Assembly: GCF_963576615.1 (NCBI RefSeq)
Contig: NC_088712.1
Location: forward strand, 15,398,027-15,462,026
Source: Watersipora subatra
Taxonomy: Eukaryota > Bryozoa > Gymnolaemata > Cheilostomatida > Watersiporidae
Direction of reading: 5' to 3'
DNA: 64,000 nucleotides
The notes beneath the pieces are model-generated. The model ran no database searches, had not been told where the DNA came from, and was given only the letters and a program-made list of their open reading frames with translations. Each line of letters begins with the position of its first letter. The first letter of the stretch is position 1. Shown here one piece after another: positions 46,201-57,728 of this stretch. The position numbers and the translations under genes are program-made.

Positions 46201-49200
46201 TTTTGGTCGCTTCACTCCTTTTTGACTAAAACTGCAGCTGGTCTTTATACCGCCTGCAGAGTTTGGCTCTTCCAACTACTCTGGGTCAGGGCATCCCTGT
46301 CATGCTTGGTTAGTCACCTTCCAGTTGACTATCACTATCAGGATACAGCTGACTTCCTCTGCACTTAGAAACTATGTAACTTAGAAAAAGTTAGGTTGCG
46401 AAAATCGCAAAGAAATAAAAAGTTTTGTACCTATTTTGTAGCTTTAAAAAGCAAATTCTAAAAGTTTTAAAAAATGTTTTACAGTTAGTTATTGTATTTT
46501 TGTAAAACAGCAGATGGTTCATGATTTCCAATTATAAATGAAATTACACAAAATTCTATTTGACTTTATCCACAATTATCAATAATATTCCATTATTTGC
46601 CACTGTTTTTGATTTTTAAGTCGATCTGGCTTTCATGATGTTTCAAGATTAAAAGTGACAAAACATGATTGCATTTAAAATGCTCAGCACAACAATATGG
46701 ACCAAAATGACATCGGTGGTTTTGTGGCAGCCCCTCTCTCTCTTTATCGATATTGACTATTGCATTCAAATTGCAATATTGAACATCTCTATTCGGCCAT
46801 TCTCTTTGCAACTGTAAACGTCCCAATCATACTTTCACTTGAATATGAAAATTTTAACTGCGGCAAAGTCTTGCCAATTTTAATTTTGAAACGTTCTAGC
46901 AGTCAGATCACCTTAAACATCAAAAACAATTGCAACTAATAAAAAAATACGAATAATTTCTGATAAAATCAATTAAAAATTTGTGAAAGTTCATCTTTAA
47001 AAGTAAACACTTTTTATTATTTACATTGATGTTTAATTACCAGTGTTGTCACTCTGAAGTGATCGGATGCAACTTTTTCTAATTTATTAGCAAATTTTAG
47101 AAGGAAGTTTTAGAAAGAAATTTTACTAGCAATTAGAAAACTGAAATCCAGTAATATCAAATGTTGATGAAGTTTTGCCATTATATTATATATTATATTA
47201 GGTAAAAAAGCAAATTTTTCAAAACTAAAATTTGATACATACTTGGGTAAATTTTTTAAATTCCTGTAAATTAGTTCGGCAATTTGTGTAATTTTCGTAC
47301 ATGTGAAAAAGTTCTAAATCTCTAAATCGTTTTTAAAATGCTAGCAAAACTTCATTTATGGGTAAACACCGTATATTTTTCTTCAGGTCCGTCTTGTGCT
47401 GACGATCAGCTTCTGTGTGACACGAGGAACATTTGCATCGATAGTCACACCACAGAATGTGATGACTTTGATCACTGCGGAGATGGCAGTGATGAGTCAT
47501 CCTGTTCAAGTAAGGAGAAGGAAACAGAGTTTGTTTATAAAAGGGGTTTCCAACCTTTTTTATTCCGTTCCCCCTTTTGTCTTTTCATAAGTTTGATTCC
47601 CCACGCACTTTTAACTCACATGACTTAACAAAATCGATACAAATTATAATCCTATTTTATTTTACATATCTAAACATATAACAACATATTAATAATTTTC
47701 ATACTGCACGCATACAACACAACAATACATGACATTTTTCATAGAAGTGAATTGCTTGATGACTAGATTAACTTACTATCTAATCAAAATATGGATGGAT
47801 GTGATCACAAATATCTGGGTTCTGACTAGTAGCTCATTATTAGCCACTAGTGTGAAGATAAAACCAAAATGTTAAAAAATGAAAACCAAAGTCACACGGC
47901 ACTGCAGGATATAAAGTAAAAATCTAACAAATCTGACACCTCTCTGTTCCCTCCATTGTATATTCAAAATCCCCACCCTTTTAGGGGGGAACCCCTCCCC
48001 GGTTGGGGACCCCTAGTTTAAAGGGCCTAAAACATCCTTTGTAACTTACACACCTTGTGACAGTTGTGACACTTGTGACACTTGTGACACTTGTGACACT
48101 GTTATTTGATGCTTTATTGATTGGTACAGTTTCACTCACATGTAGTCATGTACCATCTGCACCAGGTAAGAGCATCCAGCTCAGCATCTAAACAATCAAA
48201 CACCTACATGTAACAGAACTAAACGTATTTTAAACTAGTACCCTGGCAGTCTAATGTGCTGTGAGAGATGGTCAAGTGTGCAGATAAAGTACAGAGAATA
48301 AGTATGCATGCAAATATTTGGCAAATGAAATAAAAAAATAAAATATTTGGCATTGAAATAATAGGCAGATATGGCACATATTAGAGCGAAAAATTAATAA
48401 GTTAAAAATTTTCCTGCTGGCCATTTTTGTTAATGGGCAGCTCAATTTGAAAATATCGCATTTGAGCTGCTCTGCTGTTGGCTAGTGCTAAAAAAATTTC
48501 TTCGGTTTTTTGGCCAACACATAAGATATACATGCTTACTGGTCGTAATTTTTCGTCATTATTTCACTGTTTGGTTTTCCATGTGTACTTTGTTATTTGA
48601 TCTGCAATGATCTAATTTTAACAAATGTTTTTAATAGTAACATTATTTATAACATATTAAAACATTACGGCTGAATTCTGCTGAGACGTGGAACAAATTA
48701 GGGCGTTGATAAAAGAAAATCTGTTCCTAATTATGAATTTTTTTTGCTTACGAACTTGCATCCGAAATTAATTAATTTTGTAGGTATATTTTCTACTGCA
48801 TATGCAATAAAGAAAAGTTTAGAATGACATGCAATTTTATTTCATTTTAATTACTTATTTTACATCAGTAATCAATTAATGAGTCACCAAATGGTTTTAC
48901 AAGTTTTAGGAGATAAATGGTACTGACTTGTATTATCCACTAATAGACTGGTTGTCTAGTGCGCTGTGAAAGCTATCCATGTGTTAGAATCTTTTGTCCA
49001 ATTATTTCGATATGGTGGAAGGTTGCTAATCAATGCAAATGTTTACACAATGGTCTATTCTGTCAAAAGTGGTGAGCTAAAGTTTCTTGTGATGAGATTT
49101 TTTTCTCAATTTTTACCCATAGTTTTTGCGGATCCGACTTTTATTATTGTTAAGATTTTAGAATATTACTGTTAAATAATAATATTTTATTTTTATTTAT

Positions 49201-52200
49201 TTTTTACTTAATTTTTATTATATTTTTTATAATATATAAAAATAACAATAATAATAGTCGTTTTCAAATAAAGTTAAAGTAAAATATAATATTAAGCAAA
49301 CAACTGAAGCTGTATATACAAATTCTGCTTACAGAAGAAGAAGAAAGCGCAGGAAATGATTTTGGAAGCATTATTAGTTTGATACTCACAATCGCTGTCC
49401 CTTCTATCGCGGGTCTCATAATACTGGTTGTACTTATTCGACTTGCTTACAAAAAGTACAAATGGAAGCAGTATATGAACAGTCTTTACAGCAAAAAGAA
49501 GGTAAGATAGTTATCATCTAGACTTAGGTACCTGGAAATGCTATAACAACTTTATAAATAGAGTTTGATGGGGGCCACTTGTGACCCTGTGACCTTTTTG
49601 ACACACTTGTGGAATGCTAAGAGTAAAAGCAGAATAAAAGATGGGCTCATTACAAGAGTTGGAAATTTTAAATTTTCAATCTTTGAATCTGCTAACGCCT
49701 GAGACTTTGGACCTCAACAACAGCCAATGCTGCAGTTTGTTGTATATACTGAAAAGTGATTTGTGCAAACCCTATACCACTTAAACTACTGTATTACCAG
49801 TTTCGGCATGAGAACCCAAAACCATTAAGTACTCGATGCTGTAAGAGAGTGTTTTTGAATCAGAGGAATTTAATATCATGTTGCTTGTGAATACCTAGTG
49901 AGTTTTTAAGTTGAACTTTGCAAAGTATTTAGTAATAGTTATATTTGTATTTTCTCATACTTACTATTTAAAAATATTATATTTTTTCATACTATTTTAA
50001 TTTTTAGCTTTATAATTTTTATAAAGTTAAAAATTAAAATAGATCGTAAAGGAGCAAAAATTGTATTTATATTTTTTTCATACTTGCAAAAAGCTAAAAA
50101 TTAAAATAGATTGGCATTAAAAATATGTAAGCTCAAAAGCTTTCAAATTACCGCCACCCTGTTCTGACAAAATTTTTATTGTCAAAGGTATGCATTGAAA
50201 TTTAATTATATTTCTAACTAAATCAATTATTTGAACAACATTAAAAAGTGCCTTAGGGCAAACTTAGTGGATTTAATGTTTAAATTGGGTAAAATACCTT
50301 TATTTTTTAACACTTGATTGTAAAGTTTATTTTTACTTATACATTTTAAGGACGTAATATATTTTATAAATGATTTGCTTGACAGCCTTTAAAAATACAA
50401 GAATTACCTGGCTATCGATTACCAATTTGTTGCTATTAATGTTTAAGACTTCATGTGTTGAACAGGAATATAACTTGCCACCAGCAAGAAAGAGTAAAGC
50501 ATCTATAGTGGTAACCCATGAGGTAATACAATGTGAATTGAAAGCCTCTTTGGAGTTGTCAACACATACCATGTCATGTTGTTGTCCTTATAAAAGTTGA
50601 ACCCCTTCCTTTCTCATAATGCTTGAAGTAGAACTTCATATCAGAAATTACAAAAAATTATTCATTAACATAATAAATATTCTAAACAATTTTCAAATGA
50701 AACTGAGTTTTTAATTGTTTGTATTGAAATGAAATTAATTGAACCACAGTTACATAACCTTGAAAAGATCTTTAGGATTTTTGTATATTATCAACACCAA
50801 GGATCTACCTCAAGCATTATAATCTGGTTCTTGCAACCTAACTATCCACAGCACTGTATTTGAAGTTGCTCCATATTTAGTCCTACCACAGATAATATAA
50901 GTATGTTGTGACTTATTCAGATATCGATTTCATATAATTACAGTAATTCCTTGCTACTTCCCGGTTCAGCTTCCATGACTTCAGCACTTTGCAAGGTAAA
51001 AGATTCTTATGGAAATTAAAAAAAAGATAAATGAATAATAAGCAACTAAACTACATAATATAAATCTTTCAGACCTGGCCCAGTGAGGTCCTTCTGCAAG
51101 CATTAATGTGATAACGGTTGCCACGATTATCTGTTTTTCCTGTTACAGTTTGAAATGTAAACATGCTAAGCTCTTGTTGACCAGCTTTATCATGCTTCTT
51201 AAATTCTTTGACCAGATTGTTTTTCGAATTAAAAAAAAAAGTAAAATGCTTTGTGAATATTATATTAAAATAATATATATATTGTATATACATTATAATA
51301 TAATATATAATGTATTATATTATATATATTATATTAATATATATAATATATAATATTATAATATAATATATATAATATATTATATTATATATATTATATT
51401 AATATATTTAATATTATAATATAATATATATAATATATTATATATATTATATTAATATATATAATATTAGGCCTATAATATAATATATATATTATATTAT
51501 AATATTAAAATTTTAATAGATTCGAGTTTATTAGTTTCTACTTTGCGAGTATTCAGTTTAACTGAAAATTTAAACTGAAAGTTAAATTGTCAGTTAAACT
51601 CGCAGTTAAACTGCTGAGACAGTTTAACTGTGAAACATGAGGGATTGCTGTGCACTGTAACATGTTGAGAGTGCTACTCTATAGAGTTATTACAAATTGT
51701 AAAAATTATTGCAAATTAACTAGCACTATCAGGATAACTAGCACTATCAGGATACCACTGACTTCCTCCACATTTAGAAACTATGTGATTTAGTAACTTA
51801 GAACAAGTGGAGTTTCGAAAATAGTGAATAATTAAAAAGTTTTGTAAAAATAATTACAATTTTTTTTGATGATCCTCTGATGATTGAATGATTGCCGTAA
51901 TATCATGAAGATAGTTTAATTGATGCATGCATTTTCCTACCAACAAAATTTATGTGTTTTGCAAAAACACGACCTCAAGCATTATTTAAATATTACTCGA
52001 CTATGAATAAATTTAAATGTCATTGTCAGACTTTATTTTCAGATAATTTTTGTGCTAATTAAACAATTATTATACAACATGTATTTTTATTTATGTGCTC
52101 AAAAGTTCAGCATCGTTGGTGTGATAGCCTGAGCACCCAAGTTTGATCTGATATTATTCTAAAAAAGATCTTATTATCTCTCTAAGTACCATGTTCTGTG

Positions 52201-54359
52201 AAGACATAGGCAATCACGGTTTATCTGCCCTTCCTATAACAATGACCATTTTTGGCAGGTTTCAATAGTGGTGTACCATAGCATTCTACTGAGTGTTTTG
52301 TTGAGACACTATCTCTAACTAGCTGGCCGTTACCTCAGATGAGCTTCTCCGCCCTTTGTCAGGTTTTGTTTTAAGGTTTGCAAGGTTGTTAACCTACCCC
52401 CTCATTTACGCCGAAATGCAGATCGGGAGCTGGTTTAATCGCCAATGACCAAATTTTTATGAAATAATTTTATGACGACTATTTATGTCAGTCAAGTTTA
52501 AATACTGCTAAAAGATCTAGCTGAGTGCATCTTCATGTCTTCTGTAGCTGATAATGACCAAGAAAGTGCAGGCTGCTTACCCACTCACCCATCACTACCA
52601 GGATGAGGAGTACATAAACGTAACAAAGGCAGAAAGAGATGCCGCGATGGTTCACATGGATGATAACCCTACTGCTGATGACCCTGCTGCCAGCAGCAAT
52701 ATTCCATTTGGAAGCAGTGCAAGTTTAGCTTCTACTGTGCCATCAGTAAGTTTATAATAATTGTATGTGCGTGTGTATATGTACATGTATACGCATGTGT
52801 ATACTAAAGTATATACATGTACATGTATACTAATAAATTATTTAAAAGTATTGCTTTTAAATAATTTATTAGTATATAGCTGCTCCAATATATTGTTGAG
52901 CGCTCTAATTTTAGTAATACTAGTTCATAATTCTTAGGAATTTATAGTTTACATTTACATGTATGTGTACACATATGTGTACAAATACATGTACATATAC
53001 TTGTACACGTATGGGTGTGTGCGTGCGTGTGTGTGTGTGTATAATATGTATATGCATATGTTAACCCATCTTGCATATTTTTATGCATGTGTATAAAGAT
53101 ATATACATGCATGTAAGAGTAGATGTATGTACATCTATGCATGTATATCTAAAAGTAAATATAATTATACATGCACACGTAAGAATATGTACAGTATATA
53201 TGTCTTTGTATTTATATACAGTCAAACATGCTTATTAAATACACACTTGAATAAAGTTTTAACCTTTCACTAAATTTAGTTTGTTTTTCGCTTTTTGCCT
53301 CGCTTTCCCATTCACTTTTAGTCAGACTTTTTGAAATATTTTTGATCCGATGGAAAAAAACGAGCGATTTTGTTTTTAAAAGCTGCCTTTCACTTACTCG
53401 ACCACTAACAGCCGCATTGATAATTGTCTTATACACTAATTTATCAAAGTTCTCTAACATCTCAAAGCAAAAATTTGTTCGAGAGTTTCCTATCATGTAA
53501 ATTTTTTCATATATTGGAAAGCTCATTATATTTTGTCAAGGTTTGACTGTATTCGGATTGATTTAAAAAAAAAATTACGGAAATTTATCAAAATCTTTAC
53601 TATAATAAGAGCCGTGTCTGTCCACGTGAACATGGTTTAAGGTTGGAAAAAAGATGACATCAAAAGGCATTTGAACTCGTGTACATAAAAACAAAATTAT
53701 GAAAGCTTTAATACTAAGTGTTGGACATATTTTAGGCTACAAAAGTCTACATGTAATTTTAATTCAAGAGTTAGTATTTAACAACCTTCACAGGTAATAT
53801 AAAGTGCAATTCTTTTCAACATTGCACTTTACTGTGACTATAAACTTTCCCAAAAAAAAAAAAGTAATTATATATACTAGTTTCCTGGCAGTCTGGTGTG
53901 CTGTGAGAGATTATCAGGTGGGCCAATAAAATGCAAACATCATTATCTTCAAAACTATCCAAATTCCTGGTAGGTTGTTAATTGATGCAGATGCCGACAG
54001 TCCTGAGTTCGAGTCCCATTTGATGCAATATCTTTTCCATTATTGAACTGTGGCTTGTCGCAGATGGACAGACAGAGCTTTTATAATAGTAAAGATTTTT
54101 GGACAGCGTATATTACAATTTATCCCTCTAATAGACAGAGAGAAACATGTATGTAATCATATATGCAATATCCCTTTAGATAACACCCAAAGCAGAAGTG
54201 AAACCAACAGATAAGCCTGCTGTCCCACCATTGCCTTTAGCTGATGCTGATGAAGCAGCTACAGAAACTAGAAGTTCAGCTGATGTAGGAGAAACTGGTG
54301 AAACTGGACCTAGGCCATCTGAGCCAGCATTGGACGAGGAACCAACTTCTGAACAATAA
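39386..54359 (+). CDS. CUB-LDLa single-pass receptor, MIG-13/LRP12-like, eight exons, 395 aa
   Basis: Exons 39386-39473, 43533-43686, 45775-45995, 47387-47509, 49335-49501, 50466-50522, 52548-52745 and 54180-54359. All junctions are GT-AG with matching phases (1,2,1,1,0,0,0), summing to 396 codons with the stop. Layout: signal peptide 1-26 (CILHVLFLLLKLSKG); one CUB domain about 36-152 with Cys 36, 64, 92 and 114, CYDYLSIYNG and LCG; one LDLa repeat with Cys 158, 165, 171, 179, 185 and 194 and calcium site HCGDGSDE; TM about 208-230; basic stop-transfer; cytoplasmic tail rich in Pro, Glu, Ala. One CUB plus one LDLa plus TM is the layout of nematode MIG-13 and related to LRP12/Neto proteins, which act in migration or receptor clustering. 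The ligand is unknown. The 57-bp exon and the signal exon are the least certain. Confidence 0.82.
39930..40751 (+). repeat. 822-bp polypurine (GA) tract in intron 1
   Basis: Almost pure A/G on this strand, mainly GAGA and GGAGA with occasional T (AATGAG) and C. Open frames on either strand (Arg/Glu or Leu/Ser/Pro) are artefacts. It lies in the first intron of the CUB/LDLa gene. Confidence 0.95.
40780..42084. other. Intron 1 interior, no gene
   Basis: AT-rich. 41430-41560 is a diverged relative of 39730-39850 (AGCTTAAGATTTTTGTAAGT / AGCCTAAGATCGTAGTAAAT). No exon supported by splice phase was found. Confidence 0.35.
42085..42325. repeat. Dispersed repeat (relative at 44390-44640)
   Basis: Shared landmarks: ATATAGCATAAATCT, GTTGCATATGTTTATTAAA and CAATGCCAAGCATTCA. 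Confidence 0.5.
43205..43365 (+). mobile_element. tRNA-like SINE
   Basis: A-box-like AATGGTAGCATACATGG, B box GGTTTCGATTCCC at 43271-43283, poly-T junction, and the tail GACGGACACAGCTCTTATTA then TAGTAAAA. Confidence 0.65.
43430..43500 (-). mobile_element. tRNA-like head, minus strand
   Basis: The minus strand reads TGGTGGTAGAGCATCAGCC (A-box region) and GTGATTTCAAATCC (B box). Stem pairing is poor, so it is probably a SINE head, not a working tRNA gene. Confidence 0.45.
44390..44640. repeat. Dispersed repeat (relative at 42085-42325)
   Basis: Shares ATATAGCATAAATTTGATT, GTTGCATATGTTTATTAAA and CAATGTCAGGCATT with the earlier copy. Confidence 0.5.
45125..45590. mobile_element. Foldback MITE, full palindromic copy
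   Basis: Left arm (about 45125-45290) is the reverse complement of the right arm (about 45420-45590): ATCAGAAAGTATAAG and AATTGTTTTTGATGTTTGAG on the left mirror CGATACTTTCTTATAAAG on the right. The centre carries GCAGAGTTACGCGTCTCTA and TTTTTGCAACTAC. It lies just upstream of CUB exon 3. Confidence 0.75.
46546..47007. mobile_element. Foldback MITE, full palindromic copy
   Basis: ATTTGCCACTGTTTTTGAT and GATGTTTCAAGATTAAAA on the left mirror CATCAAAAACAATTGCAA and AATTTTGAAACGTTCTAGC on the right. Same centre motif (TCTCTTTGCAACTG). Confidence 0.78.
47540..48016. mobile_element. hAT-type MITE
   Basis: The left end AAAGGGGTTTCCAACC is inverted against the right end GGTTGGGGACCCCTAG, the classic CAGGGGTC-CCAACC style of hAT ends. 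A clean 8-bp target duplication is not visible, probably through decay. No transposase. Confidence 0.6.
48054..48100. repeat. 9-bp tandem repeat ACTTGTGAC
   Basis: Four exact copies plus degenerate ends. Confidence 0.75.
48236..48345 (+). mobile_element. SINE head fragment
   Basis: CCTGGCAGTCTAATGTGCTG and TGAGAGATGGTCAAG match the left end of the SINE at 53878. The rest is lost. Confidence 0.5.
48946..49090 (+). mobile_element. SINE copy, decayed
   Basis: GTTGTCTAGTGCGCTGTGAA then GTGGAAGGTTGCTAATCAAT and GCAAATGTTT correspond to the 53878 copy. The B box is lost. Confidence 0.5.
51267..51512. repeat. AT-only palindromic tract
   Basis: About 245 bp of nearly pure A/T built from ATATATTATATTA units, strongly self-complementary. 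Confidence 0.85.
52757..53215. repeat. TG/ATGTACATGT-rich microsatellite region
   Basis: Mixed TGTGTG, TACATGTA and ATATGT repeats in the last intron of the CUB/LDLa gene. A 21-bp inverted pair (ATAAATTATTTAAAAG near 52830 and CTTTTAAATAATTTAT near 52855) lies inside. Confidence 0.7.
53219..53549. mobile_element. 331-bp TA-flanked MITE (Tc1/mariner-like ends)
   Basis: The ends CAGTCAAAC ... GTTTGACTG are inverted and bounded by TA on both sides (53217-53218 and 53550-53551). No transposase frame. Confidence 0.68.
53585..53695 (-). mobile_element. tRNA-like SINE, minus strand
   Basis: The minus strand reads ACGAGTTCAAATGCC, ATCTTTTTTCCAACC and the tail GACAGACACGGCTCTTATTA then TAGTAAAGATT. 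Confidence 0.6.
53878..54100 (+). mobile_element. tRNA-like SINE, most complete copy
   Basis: Left end CCTGGCAGTCTGGTGTGCTG, then A-box-like TGGTAGGTTGTTAA, B box GAGTTCGAGTCCC at 54005-54017, TGATGCAATATCTTTTCC, and tail GATGGACAGACAGAGCTTTT then TAGTAAAGATT. It ends about 80 bp before the last exon of the receptor gene. Confidence 0.68.
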
Positions 54360-54379
54360 GATTACCTTCAACTGTTATT

Positions 54380-54385
54380 AATAAA
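54380..54385 (+). terminator. Poly(A) signal of CUB/LDLa gene
   Basis: AATAAA 20 bp after the stop codon. This implies a very short 3' UTR unless a later signal is used. Confidence 0.5.
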
Positions 54386-56570
54386 TTCACGTTTGAGTTT
54401 ATTTATAAATTTTGACATTATTTTTATTTAATAATTTTTTAGTTTTTGACATTTTCGGCTACTTCAAAAACAAAAAAACTGAAGCTGTCAACCCCATAAT
54501 ATTTTGTATATTGTCTGAAATGTTTACAATTTAATAACTTGCTAAATAATAGTCCACTTGTTTCACTTGATTACTGAGCTCAAATTTTTTTTTAAATTTT
54601 TCATTTGGTCCACAGAATGCCTCAACCTGTACAACAACCTTTAAAACATGTAAGTTTTAGCCTAAAGGTGTAAATTAGCATATGACCAAAAACAAACCTT
54701 AAACTCAAAATAACTCAAGAAATAGAGATTTTAGAAAATGTTTTGTATAACTAAATGTAACAGAAATATTTTACTCATTTGGTCTTGCTCTTAAATCGAT
54801 GTACTTTATTTTCAACATATTGCCTTGCAAAAACCTGTCCAGTTTGTTTGATTAATAAATGTTAGTTTTGGTAACCCATTCATACCCCATCAGGTCAACT
54901 TAATCACTTTTGTGCTGACCGCACCCAAAAAGGCGTTCTCAGTTGAAATTTATTTGAAATTTCCACACGAAAACTTTGAAAAAGCTCAACTGAACTGAGT
55001 TCTGCAACTACTGAAAACATGAAAAATGCTTTGGCAGGTTCCTGTAGAGTTGGTTTCTTATTGAGCACAGAAGTGGATGGTGATATGCATCCTTGAGTTT
55101 ATGGTTTCGATTTGTTGATTGAACCTGAGTTTGCTTACTTCCTTGCAGTGAGAAAGCGTAGATAGGCTTGATCAAGTTGCGTACCCACTCTTGCAATGTG
55201 CAATGAATCGACAGTAAAATTACTTTCAAAGTTAGATCATGGAAATAGTGTTGACATTGTTTTTGTTCATAATAAGGCACAGATATATATTCTTTAAATT
55301 TACCTCCGTAGAAAGCTAATTTGTGAGAGCTTCTTCAAAACTTTTTTATAGTCTCACAGAAAAAACTTGTCTTCTCTTAACAACCAAAACAATGTTCTAT
55401 TGTTTTTGGCTAAACAAAGGATAATTCTGAGGTGTCAACAAACAGCAAATCCATGCCAAAATGTAGCAAATTTTGAAGGAGAAAACTTACCTGATAACTT
55501 TACAACTGAACTATTTGATGCAATTAAAATTCTTTAAAATGGGTGTTTTTAACCTGGGTTCAATCGAACTCCAAGGGTTTGGTGAGGCGGTTGCAGCGAT
55601 TCAGTAGAGGTCTCTCTGAGGCAACAGCAGGTTACACTGATAGACAAGGTTATGTCTTTATGGTAAGCTATGTAAATTGTTGTGAGCCCATGCCTCGCAT
55701 TGATATACTTGAATATACATTGAATATTAATATATACTAATATATATTATATTAATATTATATTATTATAATATATTAAAATATTATATTAATATATATT
55801 AATATTATTTAATATATTAATATATATTTATATTAATATATGGCAGATGATATAAATAGAGCCAGAGAGTTCTTTCCAACATTACAGATTGCTCAGGGTG
55901 TGAACAGAGTTGAAAATATAACTTGCTTGTAATCTGTTTTTGTTAATTATTCAAAAGTTTTCTTTGTAAATAAAAATGTTGCTTAAATAATTTTATTTAC
56001 TTTTTATAATTTCCCATTTACAACATTTTGAACTATTTGAAGTTTGCCCACTCTTTAACCTGTCATTTAGCGTGAGCAAGCAACTCCTTTGTTTAAACTT
56101 GTTTGCCTCCGTTGACCTTTCCTTTGACAAAAATATCTTTAAATATTGCGTATATTCCATGGACAGGTTTTAATATAGAGATAGCATTGATAGATAGGGG
56201 TGTTTAGATATTGATCTATCAAAACATCTATCTATAAATCATTTAAGCTCAAATACAAATTCTATTTACGACATTTATTTTCCAATAAAAAAAGTCTCTA
56301 ATAGTCATATGGAGTTTAGTCTGAACTAGCAGTAAACCGGGTGATTTCTGAGGTTTATTTCATTGTCAATTAGAAAGCCTGTGGTAGATGTTTAAAAGAC
56401 TTGTTCTTAGAAACCATACAAAGTTTTGAAACCCTATATTTTTAACATTTTTTTAGCAATAAAAAGTTTGATTTAGCTACTTTGTGTACAGAGGCAAGTA
56501 TTTTGACTGCTTTAAATTATTATCTGAGATGTACATTGTAAGTGGCATCAAATCAAAGCGGCAGCTAGTA
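54386..56570. other. Intergenic, no gene seen
   Basis: Mostly AT-rich. 55535-55720 (TGGGTGTTTTTAACCTGGGT ... GGTGAGGCGGTTGCAGCG) resembles one end of a hAT element. 55731-55852 is an AT-only palindromic tract. Confidence 0.4.
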
Positions 56571-57485
56571 CAGTAGATGCTTCTATAACGTATACCTCCT
56601 ATAACGTAAATTCCAAATATCCTAAAAGATTTATAAGAAGTTTTTGCTTTCTACAACGTAAAAAGTTCCATACAACATAAAGTGTCAAATTGGGTGAGTT
56701 TTCAAGTTTGATTTTAATATCATTTTTTATTGTTGCATTTGCAGAAGAATAACCGTTGTGCGTATAGCGTTATGTATAACTTTTGTGACATTCTAGTTTG
56801 TTGTAATAGGACGTCAAGTGTGTCAACAAAAAGGGCAATAGGATATCTGCGCAATTGTTCGGACATACAAAGATGATTGATGGGTGCAGGTGATACAGTG
56901 TCAATCTACCAACCTGAATGTCATGAGTTGGAGTAATGCCAAAAGTTATCTTATATCCTAATCTTGACTCTCTATACACAGATAGACAATGGCCAGGTAA
57001 AACCGCTTTTTATAATATAAATATTTTTCCGTTTTGAATTATTGTATGTGTGCAAAATATTTGTTATTATTCTTAATTTGCTGAATACAATATTTTGTTT
57101 AGAAAAGTAAGAAACTCGTTGTAAATAAATGTTGGAAATGTTCAGTCCCCATCAACTGGTTGTAAAGTTATTGCAATCATGGTCTATAAAAATAGTGACA
57201 CTGATCTTAAAAAGGAGAAAGGTTGTTGATGCAAACCAATAATTTGTCTGTTACGATTCAGCCCAAAAGTAAAAAAGTTAAATCAAGTTTCTTTTGCATG
57301 GTCAAAGGCAAGAGTTTAGAAAGATTTTGAAATAGATTAGGCAATTTACATGTATTTTATTGTTCTTATAACATACATTCCCTATAACGTAAATGGTCCT
57401 GGAATGGATTATTTACATTGTAGGGGCGTCAACTGTCTTTTGACACAGATACCAGAGTTCTATGGGTTTTATGGGGCGTCTACTG
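56571..57485. mobile_element. 915-bp TA-flanked MITE (pogo/Tc1-like ends)
   Basis: The left end CAGTAGATGCTTCTATAAC and the right end, read inverted, CAGTAGACGCCCCATAAA; TA on both sides (56569-56570 and 57486-57487). CTATAACGTAAA subterminal motifs recur near both ends (56610, 57380). No transposase. Confidence 0.7.
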
Positions 57486-57616
57486 TATTCTTTTTTCTGT
57501 ACTTTCTACACCCATTTTCTGGCACTTTATTGGTTCAATGGAACAAGTAAAAGAAATGAATTATGAACATATTAAGTCAGTTTAAGGATCATTGAAACTT
57601 AACTAACCATGTAATT

Positions 57617-57622
57617 TATAAA
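57617..57622 (+). promoter_or_regulatory. TATA box of CS-alpha-beta gene
   Basis: TATAAA 107 bp before the start codon; transcription would begin about 30 bp downstream. Confidence 0.5.
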
Positions 57623-57728
57623 CTCATGGGTCATTTTTGTCTCTCGAGATAATCAACTTACACAGTAGACCATCTGCAAGACTGTTAGCATATTGAAAAG
57701 GAGGAAAAATCAGCGCCAGAAAATCAAG

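Noticed and set aside
50972..50997. Possible microexon between TTCAG and GTAAAA
   Set aside because: Reads a stop codon in the required phase 0, so it cannot be an exon of the CUB/LDLa gene.
53212..53526. 104-codon minus-strand frame
   Set aside because: Lies wholly inside the 331-bp TA-flanked MITE and shows no domain.
57350..57550. 66-codon plus-strand frame
   Set aside because: Overlaps the right end of the 915-bp MITE; no homology or splice support.
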